From contig DEPD01000051.1 in the NCBI GenBank assembly GCA_002358575.1, positions 1-29,163 on the forward strand: a DNA stretch of 29,163 bases, in the 5' to 3' direction. Within the stretch, counting starts at the first letter, position 1, and the number at the start of each line of letters is the position of its first letter. Below are positions 8,463 to 16,722 of the stretch, one piece after another. Source of the stretch: Lachnospiraceae bacterium UBA3401. GTDB lineage: Bacteria; Bacillota; Clostridia; Lachnospirales; Lachnospiraceae. The notes below the pieces were generated by a model. That model did not search any database and had not been told where the DNA came from. It saw only the letters and a program-made list of their open reading frames with translations. The translations under genes were made by a program, and so were the position numbers.

Positions 8463-8532
8463 TTACAGTTCAGCCTTGCCGAACTGTAATGCATCAAGCC
8501 ATACAAAATCGCTTTGCAATGGCTTGATGCAT
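8463..8532. terminator. Two adjacent strong hairpins at the end of the cfa remnant
   Basis: Two perfect inverted repeats lie side by side. The first is TTACAGTTC (8463-8471) with GAACTGTAA (8481-8489). The second has 14-base arms, 8489-8502 and 8519-8532, around a 16-base loop. Read on the minus strand, the first hairpin is followed by CATTTTTATC, so it can act as an intrinsic terminator of the remnant transcript. The second hairpin ends at the base before the stop codon of the remnant frame. Confidence 0.55.
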
Positions 8533-9150
8533 CTAGCCACTACGCTTTCTTATCTGATGCAAATCAATAATTCCATTATGAAAAGTTGCCGCACACGCTG
8601 ACAGATACAACTGCCACATACGAATAAATCTTTCATCAAATATCTGCCGCACTTCATCAATATACTCCTCGAAGTTCTTTTCCCAACACAGCAAGGTACG
8701 GTTATAATGCAGGCGCAGATTTTCCACATCTAATGTGTGAAAATTATTTTCTGCCGCACAGGAGATCATCTCTCGCAGGCTCGGTATTGTTCCGCCTGGA
8801 AAAATATATTTCCTAATCCATACCACAAAAATAACTCATCGTTTCGTCGTCGAGCTATGCATAATTTTCTTTAACGCGAACTCATCTGCAGAAAACTTTC
8901 CATCTGCCCCAAGAAATGATCCAATGCAAAATACAGATTTCCCTCTATCTCCAGATCCCTGTTCATATAAGCCTCTCCAAGGCAATGGACGTACTCATAG
9001 TCAGGGCAGATAATGGGATATCCCTATGGAAATTCACTGTAAACACTGGATCTCCTTTACCGATCTGATATTTCTTCCCACTTATCACAACATTGAATGG
9101 ATACTAATCATATTTTCTAAAGAAGAGATTAGAACACTTTCCTGTAACAT
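8533..9150 (-). pseudogene. cfa: Cyclopropane-fatty-acyl-phospholipid synthase, internally deleted and frameshifted
   Basis: Remnant of a cyclopropane fatty acid synthase. The presumed start is the ATG at 9150, after AGGAGG. Scattered frames then give the N-terminal domain: FTVNFHRDIPLSALTMSTSIAL, GEAYMNRDLEIEGNLYFALD, and ADEFALKKIMHSSTTKR, separated by one-base shifts near 8970 and 8910. A TGA follows at about 8836, and the C terminus appears directly after it: IFPGGTIPSLREMI, DVENLRLHYNRTL, DERFIRMWQLYLSACAATFHNGIIDLHQI. The whole SAM-binding methyltransferase core, about 180-200 residues, is missing. The remnant is 618 bases against roughly 1170 for an intact gene. It cannot make an active enzyme. 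A 97-codon frame covering the C-terminal part is the longest piece still open. Confidence 0.85.
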
Positions 9151-9162
9151 CTGTGTTTCCTC

Positions 9163-9390
9163 CTACTTTCTACATTCATTTATAACAATTTTAGCTTTGT
9201 CAAGCAGAATCCAGTCTGCACTGGATTTCAGTCTTCCCCACAGTACTACCTCTTTGCTTTTTTGTACTTCCATAATTTCAGGAAATTCCTTATCCGCCAC
9301 AGAACCTACCGTGACATACTCAAATCCCATTCCTGTATAAACTGTTACGGAATAGGTGAGCAATCTTAATTTTACAAGGGAACTGCACAC
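9163..9390 (-). CDS. Short frame of unclear status just upstream of the cfa remnant
   Basis: A 75-codon frame with a GTG start and no clear ribosome site. Its TAG stop overlaps the AGGAGG of the cfa remnant, as expected for the last codons of a gene once co-transcribed with cfa. The residues (YTGMGFEYVTVGSVADKEFPEIM) do not match a family I know. A TAA lies two codons upstream of the GTG, so this may be the broken 3' end of a longer gene. It lies within a zone of gene decay. Confidence 0.3.
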   Translation of the reverse strand: MCSSLVKLRLLTYSVTVYTGMGFEYVTVGSVADKEFPEIMEVQKSKEVVLWGRLKSSADWILLDKAKIVINECRK

Positions 9391-9482
9391 CAGTTAAATT
9401 AGAGGACCGTATTTTTAAATTACTTTTATCTTTCCACATACAATATCTTCCTTTTCTTTATGATGAGCGCAAAATATGCTTT

Positions 9483-9753
9483 TTATTTATATACAATTCC
9501 ATTTCGTTCCGAACCCTTTTTCAAAGCAACCGCCAGTATCAGAATCAAAACCTCATAGCTGTGCAATCGCTTCTATAAAATAATATTCCAAACGGGACTG
9601 ACAATCGCCAAAACTGCCATTCCTTCCAGTCCCTGATATTGTCCCACCACAGCCATATCCACCACGCCATAGATGGACGAAATCAGCACTTCCAAACGTA
9701 GCAATCAGATACTTAAAATACATTGGTTTAATTTTTCCTGTAAGAAAATCCAT
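9483..9753 (-). pseudogene. MATE-type efflux transporter remnant
   Basis: The ATG at 9753 with AAGGAA upstream starts MDFLTGKIKPMYFKYLIATFGSA, typical of the N terminus of a MATE-family multidrug/Na+ antiporter. A one-base shift follows, and the next frame continues SSIYGVVDMAVVGQYQGLEG and LAIVSPVWNIIL, the first membrane segments of that family, before a TAG. A short hydrophobic tail, VLILILAVALKKGSERNG, then reaches a TAA at 9483; it looks like the C-terminal end of a transporter. About 380 residues in between are missing. The tail assignment is weaker than the N-terminal one. Confidence 0.7.
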
Positions 9754-9812
9754 ATAATTTTAGTTCCTTCGCTAAATGTGTATTGATTGACAGTTCCTTA
9801 CTTCCCGCAAAA

Positions 9813-9859
9813 CAAAAAACTGGATAAAGAACCGACATTTCAGTCCGATCCTTATCCAG
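9813..9859 (-). terminator. Intrinsic terminator after the cyclophilin gene
   Basis: The arms CTGGATAAAG (from 9820) and CTTATCCAG (to 9859) pair over about 17 positions with three mismatches. Read on the minus strand, the hairpin is followed by a run of six T (9813-9818). It lies about 125 bases downstream of the cyclophilin stop codon and upstream of the MATE remnant. Confidence 0.75.
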
Positions 9860-9983
9860 CCTATTATTTCAACCTCGTTTTTTATTCGACAGGCTTATCC
9901 TGCACATGTTTTATAATTGACAACAATTTTGATAACAAATTACATATATGCTGTACTGGATAACACCTTTTTGGAGAAGCGCC

Positions 9984-10520
9984 TTAGCACTTCTCCGGTT
10001 CTGGATATTCCACCCCGAATGTATTGACAGTAACGCTTTTCATCACCTGGTCTTCCAGTGGTCTGTCGGAATAATCAGTGTTTGTGGTCGCAATTTTGTC
10101 CACAATATCCATACCTTCTATCACTTTTCCAAACGCCGCGTAAGCGCCATCAAGATACGGGCTTGTCTTGTGCATAATAAAGAACTGACTTCCTGCGGAA
10201 TCTGGTATTTGGGTTCTTGCCATAGAAAGTACACCTGGCGTATGCTTCAAATCATTCTCAAAACCGTTCTGTGCAAATTCTCCGACAATGGAATATCCAG
10301 GTCCACCGGTTCCAGTGCCTTCAGGACAACCGCCCTGTATCATAAAATCATTGATGACTCTATGAAAAATCAAGCCGTTATAAAATCCCTTGTTTACTAG
10401 ACTAATAAAATTTCTGACTGTATTTGGTGCAATTTCAGGATAAAGTTCTGCTTTGATAAGATCACCATTGCTCATTTCAATCGTGATGATGGGATTTGTA
10501 ACTACTGGATTTTGTTCCAT
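9984..10520 (-). CDS. Cyclophilin-type peptidyl-prolyl cis-trans isomerase
   Basis: Catalyses proline isomerisation during protein folding. The cyclophilin core is complete: NTVRNFISLVNKGFYNGLIFHRV, then FMIQGGCPEGTGTGGPGY, then SMARTQIPDSAGSQFFIM with the catalytic-pocket residues R, Q and F, and YAAFGKVIEGMDIVDKI. At 178 residues, without signal peptide or lipobox, it is a cytosolic form. The ribosome site is AAGGAGA. It appears to be a single-gene unit: a terminator follows at 9813-9859 and a structured element lies upstream. Confidence 0.95.
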   Translation of the reverse strand: MEQNPVVTNPIITIEMSNGDLIKAELYPEIAPNTVRNFISLVNKGFYNGLIFHRVINDFMIQGGCPEGTGTGGPGYSIVGEFAQNGFENDLKHTPGVLSMARTQIPDSAGSQFFIMHKTSPYLDGAYAAFGKVIEGMDIVDKIATTNTDYSDRPLEDQVMKSVTVNTFGVEYPEPEKC

Positions 10521-10578
10521 AATATATTGTCTCCTTTTCCTATAGGAACATCTTTATTTTTCAGATGTCCTTAACTGT

Positions 10579-10668
10579 TTATGCACAGACCTGTACACGG
10601 AAAATAAACCGCTAAAGCAGCACACAGGTCGCGCAAGGAGGAAGGAAGATGAATCTTCCTTCCTCGAT
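10579..10668 (+). repeat. Structured 90-nt element, copy A
   Basis: One of two related elements in this window (copy B at 16723-16811, opposite strand). Reading in this direction the conserved blocks are TATGCACAG, GGAAA, CCGCTAA, CGCG, GGAAGATG, TCTTCC and CTCGATT. Two stems are clear: GACCTGT (10587-10593) with ACAGGTC (10623-10629), and a perfect palindrome with 13-base arms at 10637-10649 and 10652-10664. It lies between the blaR1-like gene and the cyclophilin gene. It could be a small RNA, a mobile hairpin element or a protein-binding site. Confidence 0.6.
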
Positions 10669-10745
10669 TAATAGTTATATTGATTTATTATACTATAAAT
10701 AAGAAACAAATTCCAGAAAAAAATGCATTAAAAAAGAGCGCTATT

Positions 10746-12779
10746 TTAAAATTTACGCAAAAGCGTATCTGCCATCTTTTGTATCTCCACACCCCAACCT
10801 TCTTGTGAATTTACTGGGTATGTACAAAAAGTACCCCACACATCCCCGTCAAATTCTTTTAACTTTACAGCGTATATCATATCACCATCCTGTCTGATTC
10901 TCCTGTCCTTTATAATTGCATAACCGTCACTCGCAAGCTCTTTCTCAACAGCATCCAATGATTTATCCTCAAAATGCGTTATCCAGAGTTTAACTTGCCC
11001 ATTACGCCTTGCTGTCCACTCATCCTTATTCGTCTGTGCCCATTTTCCTTCTGACAGATAAATAGAATATCCTTCTCCATTTTGACATACAACACTATCT
11101 TGTATCGGAAATCCTTCTTTTACAAAAGTCATAAGCATAGCATCTGCTTCCTGTAATGATGTGTCGGGCAAAAACTCTCCCATATTGTGCAAATATTGTA
11201 ATTCCTCTGTAAATTCCTTATCTCCTGGCACATATTCCGTTTCAAATATGTGTCGCAGATAGATAAGCGCATCTCCTGTCCGCTGATAAACCAGATAATT
11301 ACTGTTCGGACAGCCTGTGACCACCCAACCGTCCGCACCAATCTGCATTCCCTCCAAAAGTTGTATCTCCTCTGGTTTTTTTGTCAGTAACTGAAAATTA
11401 AATTGATAGATCTCTAATACCATTCCTTCAAAATTCTGGTATGTGTAACTGTGTGTCACGCTTTCGACACGCCAATCTATATAATGCACTGACAACTGTT
11501 TTTCGTATAAAAATGTATTTTTCACAAGTTGTTCTGCCTTCTGCCTAACCAGCTCTGGTACCAGCGCATCATTTCCAGCAACATCTGTTTGTGCATCTGT
11601 CGCTTTCTGTTCCATACTAATCTTTGTTCGTATTCCTGTTGCTCTCTGTTCTTCGTTTGCTTTTGCAAAATCAGACAGCACATTTTCTATTACATCCTTT
11701 CCCGGTGTTTTTGCGGCGGCGGAGCAGCCAATTATCGCTCCAAAAACACTGGATAAAAGAACAGCAAACAACAACACCAAAACACCATTTTTCTTAGGGG
11801 TTCTGCTTAAAATATTCCGAAAACGCTGTTTCATCACCTGTTTTCCTCCATAAAACTGTGTTGACAAAATCATTCGTTTCATATGCTTCCTGTGAAGCGC
11901 CGCAAATAAAGTCTCAGTGTATGCTTTCCTGTCAGCAAAATCCATTCCCTGTACAACTCGCTCATCACAAGATAACTCCATATCAACGACCGCCTCCTTC
12001 TGCATACTCCAAACAATTGGATTAAACCAATGAACTGCATTCGCTGCGACAAACAGCAATTTTAGCAACACATCTCTGCGCTTTAGGTGAACCAGCTCAT
12101 GTTTTAGAATAAAATACAACTCCTGTTCACTGTACTGTATCTCAGGCAGCACAACCAACGGCTTAAAAATACCAATTACCATGGGACTTGCAGCTCCACG
12201 AAATAACATCATTTGGATCTGCTGATTTATGTGCAGTTCCTCCGTCAAACGGACTAGCAGACCCACAATGTAGTCCTCATCAATATTTCTTCCTTGTGTT
12301 GTGATCAGCTTTTTATAGTGCAGATAACTTATTATATGTACAGCAATAAAAAACACGCAACCGCCTAACCACACAGTAACCAACACGTCTAACAGTGTCA
12401 TACTTGTTCCGCTTTTATTGCCAGATGATACGATAGGTATCACCATCTGTTCTGGTATCTCTAGAATTATCCGCTGCCGCGGTCCTGTTTGCTCTGAGGA
12501 GTTTTTGATTTGTTCTATCCCTGATTGCGCCATAACTGACGTTGTCATTTGTACTGAATTATCTTCCTCATATTTCGCTTCCCTATTGACGATAGTATAA
12601 TGGATAACATCATTGAAAGAAAATGGTATAAGTAGCCGCAGGGCAAGAAAAATCCATATCCAATAGTTCCACTTAGCAGCATAACGTCTGTTTAAAAGTG
12701 GTGTAAGCAACAATAGGATAACAATAATCACACTAGTTGATAATGTCGTTTCCAATACCACTAAAAAAATATCTGTCAT
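10746..12779 (-). CDS. BlaR1/MecR1-like M56-family membrane metallopeptidase sensor
   Basis: Integral membrane zinc peptidase that normally relays a cell-envelope signal to its partner BlaI repressor. The N-terminal part has several membrane segments (residues 4-25, 33-50 and about 120-145). The M56 zinc motif HELVHLKRRD is at about 226. A further membrane segment, VLVLLFAVLLSSVFGAIIGC, is near 335. The extracellular C-terminal 320 residues do not show the SxxK penicillin-binding sensor of true BlaR1, so the stimulus is probably not a beta-lactam. It starts two bases after the blaI-like stop codon, with AGGAGGG as ribosome site, and shares the BlaI-controlled promoter. Confidence 0.9.
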   Translation of the reverse strand: MTDIFLVVLETTLSTSVIIVILLLLTPLLNRRYAAKWNYWIWIFLALRLLIPFSFNDVIHYTIVNREAKYEEDNSVQMTTSVMAQSGIEQIKNSSEQTGPRQRIILEIPEQMVIPIVSSGNKSGTSMTLLDVLVTVWLGGCVFFIAVHIISYLHYKKLITTQGRNIDEDYIVGLLVRLTEELHINQQIQMMLFRGAASPMVIGIFKPLVVLPEIQYSEQELYFILKHELVHLKRRDVLLKLLFVAANAVHWFNPIVWSMQKEAVVDMELSCDERVVQGMDFADRKAYTETLFAALHRKHMKRMILSTQFYGGKQVMKQRFRNILSRTPKKNGVLVLLFAVLLSSVFGAIIGCSAAAKTPGKDVIENVLSDFAKANEEQRATGIRTKISMEQKATDAQTDVAGNDALVPELVRQKAEQLVKNTFLYEKQLSVHYIDWRVESVTHSYTYQNFEGMVLEIYQFNFQLLTKKPEEIQLLEGMQIGADGWVVTGCPNSNYLVYQRTGDALIYLRHIFETEYVPGDKEFTEELQYLHNMGEFLPDTSLQEADAMLMTFVKEGFPIQDSVVCQNGEGYSIYLSEGKWAQTNKDEWTARRNGQVKLWITHFEDKSLDAVEKELASDGYAIIKDRRIRQDGDMIYAVKLKEFDGDVWGTFCTYPVNSQEGWGVEIQKMADTLLRKF

Positions 12780-12781
12780 AA

Positions 12782-13174
12782 TTATCCCTCCTTTGTCTCA
12801 TCCAGTTCATCTAGGAAACTCCGCAGCTCTCTGAGATCAGAATCCTTTAACACTTTACTGCCATACAAGCTCGCTACCAAATTTTGTAAGGAATTATTAT
12901 ACAGTTTCTCAAGAAAATTCTTACTTTCTGTCACTTTATAGTCATTTTCTAGAATAATCGCCGTATACAGGTTGGTTCCTGTCGAGCGGTCACAGTGAAC
13001 AAATCCCTTGTCCGTCATCCTTGCAAGTGATGTCATCAATGTAGATAACTGCCAATTCCTATGTTCCTGCAACCCTTGCAAAATCTGGTTAGACGTAACT
13101 GGGGCATCCTTCTTCCATATGACTTGCATAATCTCCAATTCTGCTTCTCCTAACTTCTTTCTATTATTACCCAT
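12782..13174 (-). CDS. blaI: BlaI/MecI/CopY-family repressor
   Basis: Winged-helix repressor of 130 residues. LGEAELEIMQVIWKK at the start, the recognition helix region TSNQILQGLQ and the wing in RMTDKGFVHCDRSTGTNLY are typical. The C-terminal helices (LDELDE end) serve dimerisation, and the family cleavage region near residues 95-105 is present in outline. It is the first gene of a two-gene operon with the M56 sensor. Two TTATAC-N4-GTATAA dyads in its own promoter are almost certainly its operators, so the operon should be autorepressed and released when the sensor leads to cleavage of the repressor. Confidence 0.93.
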   Translation of the reverse strand: MGNNRKKLGEAELEIMQVIWKKDAPVTSNQILQGLQEHRNWQLSTLMTSLARMTDKGFVHCDRSTGTNLYTAIILENDYKVTESKNFLEKLYNNSLQNLVASLYGSKVLKDSDLRELRSFLDELDETKEG

Positions 13175-13188
13175 TGTATTCCCTCCTT

Positions 13189-13236
13189 TTATACAATCGT
13201 ATAATAGATTATACAGTTGTATAATATAGTTGTCAA
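13189..13236 (-). promoter_or_regulatory. blaI-blaR1 promoter with two operators
   Basis: A near-perfect promoter: TTGACA (13231-13236), a 17-base spacer and TATAAT (13208-13213) on the minus strand. Dyad 1, TTATAC-N4-GTATAA, covers 13209-13224, between the boxes and overlapping the -10. Dyad 2, of the same form, covers 13189-13204, in the start-site region. The centres are 20 bases apart, about two helical turns. This is the arrangement expected for BlaI-type dimers that block RNA polymerase. Confidence 0.88.
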
Positions 13237-13301
13237 TCTTAATTTTGTGAGCGATTCATTTTTTTAATCAGGAGATAAATTGGAAAACGCATCAGACACA
13301 A

Positions 13302-13326
13302 AAGAGGCAGCCCTAAGCCACCTCTT
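13302..13326 (-). terminator. Terminator of the pullulanase gene
   Basis: On the minus strand AAGAGG (13321-13326) pairs with CCTCTT (13302-13307), followed by TTGTGT. It sits 12 bases beyond the pullulanase stop codon. The T run is short, so termination may be partial. Confidence 0.55.
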
Positions 13327-13337
13327 AAACTACGCTT

Positions 13338-16300
13338 TTATTTCCTACGCTTCTTTACAAAAACTCCTGCTGCTGCTACTGCTGCCGCAACAACACCACC
13401 AATGATAAGCGGTGTGTTTCCTGATGATTTCTCAACATTCTCTGTATTTCCCGATGGTTGTGCACTTTCTGTGTTGACACTTACATCTGTTTCCCCTTCC
13501 GTCTTTGTCTCCACTTTTGCAATTGTGTCGTCTCCCTGCACAAGCACCATTGCCGAGATACCTGGCACAGATACTGTTCCCTGTGCAGTTCCCAGAGACG
13601 CTGTCCCTGCTGTCTTATCGTTGACACAGATTTCCCAGATTCCGGCTGGAAGCGCCACATTTACTGCGTTCTTACCTCCATTAAAAATGACTGTAATTTT
13701 CTCTGCTGTGTCACCGTTGGCATTATGTGCAATTGTGTATCCAATCACATTTGCTTCCAGTCCACTCATAAATGTGAGATTGTTCTGAATATCTGCCGCA
13801 GTTGTCATGCGGAGCGCACTGTGTGCCTTGCGGAATGCGATAAGCCCCTTGTAGTACTCATACGTATCTATAACATTTGCTTTCTCCGCCCACTTAATGC
13901 TGTTGGTAGAATCTGGAGACGTATAACTGTTCTCATCGAAACCGCCCTCCACGGTCGCTGAGGGTTTACTTCTTAGCATTTCCTCGCCTGCTTGGAAGAA
14001 TGGTACGCCCTGTGAAGTGAGAATAATCGCGCTTCCAAGTTTGTTCATCTGAATCCTTGTCTCTTCACTGTCATCTGCATTTGAGATTGCAAGCTTATCC
14101 CAAAATGTTAGATTGTCATGACAAGAAACATAATTGATGCTTTGTCCTGGCTGTGCAGCCCAACTCTTGCTGCTCTTATCATTCTTGTATGTCAATACTT
14201 GTGGGTGCGATGTCGCGGCAACAATGCCAAACTTAACACTTTCTTCCATGCCGTCCTTGCCACTGATAAATCCTTTATCCTGTGCGTCGAACACGCTGCC
14301 CTTAATGCCATCTCGAATATCATCACTAAATGCGCCAACTCCATCTATTTTTGCCATGTTTGCCTTCAATGCTTGCTCTGAGGAAGGAATTGCGCAATCG
14401 CCGCCAGTCCATCCTTCGCCATAAACCATTATAGAAGGGTCAATCTCGTCCAACGCTGTCCGTATTGCATTCATCGTCTCAATATCATGAACTGCCATCA
14501 AGTCAAAACGGAATCCATCAATATGGTACTCCTTTGCCCAATAAGTAACAGAATCCACAATATATTTGCGCACCATAGCGCGATCTGACGCTGTCTCATT
14601 ACCACAGCCAGATGCATTGGAATAGTTTTCACCCACTTTTCTATAATAGTAATCTGGCACTGTTTTTTGATACCAAGAATCTTCTACATTAAAGGTATGA
14701 TTATACACGACATCCATATTTACACGGATTCCATTTTCATGAAATGCCTGTATCATCTGCTTCATTTCATTGATGCGCACCTCTCCGTGATAAGGGTCTG
14801 TGCTGTAAGAACCTTCTGGCACATTATAGTTTTTTGGGTCATATCCCCAGTTAAATTGTGGTGTGTCAAGTTTTGTCTCATCCACAGTCGCATAATCATA
14901 ACTGGGCAAAATCTGTACATGTGTTACGCCCAAGTCCTTAATGTGATCAATTCCTGTCGCAAGACCATCCGCATTCTTTGTTCCTGTTTCAGTAAAACCA
15001 AGAAATTTTCCAGTATTGCTAATTCCCGACGATGGGTCCGACGAGAGATCGCGGACATGAATCTCATAAATTACAGCATCTGTTGGATTTACAAAAGCTG
15101 GTCTGACATCTTTCTCAAATCCTTCTGGATTGGTCGTGCTCAAATCCACAACCATACCTCTGTCACCGTTTACGCCAGTTGTTCTTGCATAGAGGTCAAC
15201 CGCCTCATTTGTCTTGTTCCCAATTTTTATGGAGTACGTATAGTACACGCCATTCAAATCACCCTGCTTCTCGCAACTCCATACACCCTTGTCACTCAAT
15301 GTCATAGGAAGTGTCTCAATCAAATTATCCCCATCCCCTTGCTCATACAAGTTCAAAGAAACCTCAGACGCAGTAGGTGCCCATACCTTAAAACCTGTCT
15401 TCTCTTTTGTATAGGAAGCTCCAAGGTCATCTCCATCATATGCAAACGCCTCGTCAAAGTAGCTTGATCCTATAATCTTATTCATGGATATGGTTGTTCC
15501 CTCATATCCTTCCATTGCCACATCATATGCCTTTGACAATTCCAACGCCTCCTCCAATGTCAGTAAAACATTTCTACCGTCTTCACTTTCCGCTGAAACC
15601 ACAGCATATTCCGTGTCATCTCCATCTGTAATTTTGAACTGCACAGCCAGCGAAGCAGTATTTTTCGGTGCACGTGACAACGATACATAGATTTCTTTGC
15701 TAGTTGTCTCCGAGAAATATGCCTCCGAAATCACAGGGTTGTATACGACTTCATCCATAGTATACCATAATGTCGGATTTCCTTCTACTATGTATACATC
15801 AATTGTATTGTCTGATGCTTTGGACAAATCAATCTCATAGTCTAGCGCAGCATCTGCATCACCGTCCTGTATCACTCTGACACCGGCTGTCCGAACGCCC
15901 TCTTTCGGCAATAATCCCACCTTAAAAAGCGCGCCAAATGCATCTTTCTCGGACATTGGATAGCTTCCACCAACTTCATTGCCTGCCCACGCGTATGCTT
16001 CCACATTATCTGTGCTGTATTTCTGATCAAAATTGTAATAATGAACATTGATTTTGGTTGCGCCCTCCTCATTATACACATTGAGGCGTGCCTCCTCAAG
16101 TGCCGCGATATCGTAAGGCATAGCCCCTGCGGGTGCTTCTGTGATAAACTCTGCCTCACCGCTTGTCACCCAAATCTCCACAGTCTCTTTATCCATAGTG
16201 ACAAATCTGTCGTCTCCCATATCCTTATCCTCCCACTCATTTAAACGCAGTATAAATCCAATACTGCCTGGTTTTCTGTTAGTCTGATACACAGCTACTT

Positions 16301-16526
16301 TGCCAAAGTCATCCTCATCTGTAAAATCAACGCGCTGTCCTTCTCTTCCTTCCTCCCAGATCCACAGATTCCAGCCCTCATAACTGTTATCCGATCTTCT
16401 ACCATAATGAATAATCAGAGTTGTTCCTGCTGCCTGCGCTATCAGGTCTGGTGTCAAAACTGACAGTACTGTCATAAATACCAAAAACAGTGCCAGCGCT
16501 CCAGCAGTTACTCGTTTCTTCTTCAT
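13338..16526 (-). CDS. pulA: Cell-surface type I pullulanase (GH13_14)
   Basis: Extracellular debranching enzyme that cuts alpha-1,6 bonds in pullulan, starch and glycogen. A signal peptide ends near residue 33 (IAQAAG). Two CBM41-like starch-binding domains follow (about 35-125, with WNLWIWEEG, and 155-260). Then come a beta domain, a CBM48-type domain (about 365-470, FKVWAPTASEV) and the GH13 barrel with NWGYDPKNYN (about 562), VYNHTF (608), GFRFDLM with the nucleophile Asp (about 672), YGEGW with the acid Glu (705) and SCHDN (803). After a Ser/Thr/Glu-rich linker the protein ends in one hydrophobic segment and KKRRK. No LPXTG motif is visible before that segment, so it may be membrane-anchored. 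The ribosome site GGAGG is good. Confidence 0.95.
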   Translation of the reverse strand: MKKKRVTAGALALFLVFMTVLSVLTPDLIAQAAGTTLIIHYGRRSDNSYEGWNLWIWEEGREGQRVDFTDEDDFGKVAVYQTNRKPGSIGFILRLNEWEDKDMGDDRFVTMDKETVEIWVTSGEAEFITEAPAGAMPYDIAALEEARLNVYNEEGATKINVHYYNFDQKYSTDNVEAYAWAGNEVGGSYPMSEKDAFGALFKVGLLPKEGVRTAGVRVIQDGDADAALDYEIDLSKASDNTIDVYIVEGNPTLWYTMDEVVYNPVISEAYFSETTSKEIYVSLSRAPKNTASLAVQFKITDGDDTEYAVVSAESEDGRNVLLTLEEALELSKAYDVAMEGYEGTTISMNKIIGSSYFDEAFAYDGDDLGASYTKEKTGFKVWAPTASEVSLNLYEQGDGDNLIETLPMTLSDKGVWSCEKQGDLNGVYYTYSIKIGNKTNEAVDLYARTTGVNGDRGMVVDLSTTNPEGFEKDVRPAFVNPTDAVIYEIHVRDLSSDPSSGISNTGKFLGFTETGTKNADGLATGIDHIKDLGVTHVQILPSYDYATVDETKLDTPQFNWGYDPKNYNVPEGSYSTDPYHGEVRINEMKQMIQAFHENGIRVNMDVVYNHTFNVEDSWYQKTVPDYYYRKVGENYSNASGCGNETASDRAMVRKYIVDSVTYWAKEYHIDGFRFDLMAVHDIETMNAIRTALDEIDPSIMVYGEGWTGGDCAIPSSEQALKANMAKIDGVGAFSDDIRDGIKGSVFDAQDKGFISGKDGMEESVKFGIVAATSHPQVLTYKNDKSSKSWAAQPGQSINYVSCHDNLTFWDKLAISNADDSEETRIQMNKLGSAIILTSQGVPFFQAGEEMLRSKPSATVEGGFDENSYTSPDSTNSIKWAEKANVIDTYEYYKGLIAFRKAHSALRMTTAADIQNNLTFMSGLEANVIGYTIAHNANGDTAEKITVIFNGGKNAVNVALPAGIWEICVNDKTAGTASLGTAQGTVSVPGISAMVLVQGDDTIAKVETKTEGETDVSVNTESAQPSGNTENVEKSSGNTPLIIGGVVAAAVAAAGVFVKKRRK

Positions 16527-16563
16527 AACGTTTAACCTCCATCCGTTTTTATTTGATGGATTT

Positions 16564-16611
16564 ATTATAACTTTTCACAGTCGAAAAAGCTATTGGAATT
16601 TTCGCAAAATT
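16564..16611 (-). promoter_or_regulatory. Candidate promoter and operator upstream of pulA
   Basis: A TATAAT box (16564-16569, minus strand) lies 37 bases before the pullulanase ATG; its -35 box is poor, as in regulated promoters. Upstream, AATTTT-CGC-AAAATT (16597-16611) is a perfect 6-3-6 inverted repeat that could bind a regulator. It is not a clear CcpA cre site. The role is inferred from position only. Confidence 0.4.
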
Positions 16612-16722
16612 TCGTGAAAGGTTTTTAGTAAATTTACCGAATTTTTCCGAAAATTAAGTAGTGAAAAATCGAGCTAGGCATCCGTCAACTTGCTGACATA
16701 TTTGATTGAAACGTCTGTATGC

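Noticed and set aside
14667..15467. A 266-codon open frame on the plus strand
   Set aside because: It is antisense to the catalytic part of the pullulanase gene, has a composition typical of a shadow frame (rich in Cys, His, Ile, Leu) and no ribosome site.
16564..16640. CcpA cre site upstream of pulA
   Set aside because: Expected for a starch enzyme, but no sequence fits the cre consensus well; only an A/T-rich 6-3-6 dyad is present.
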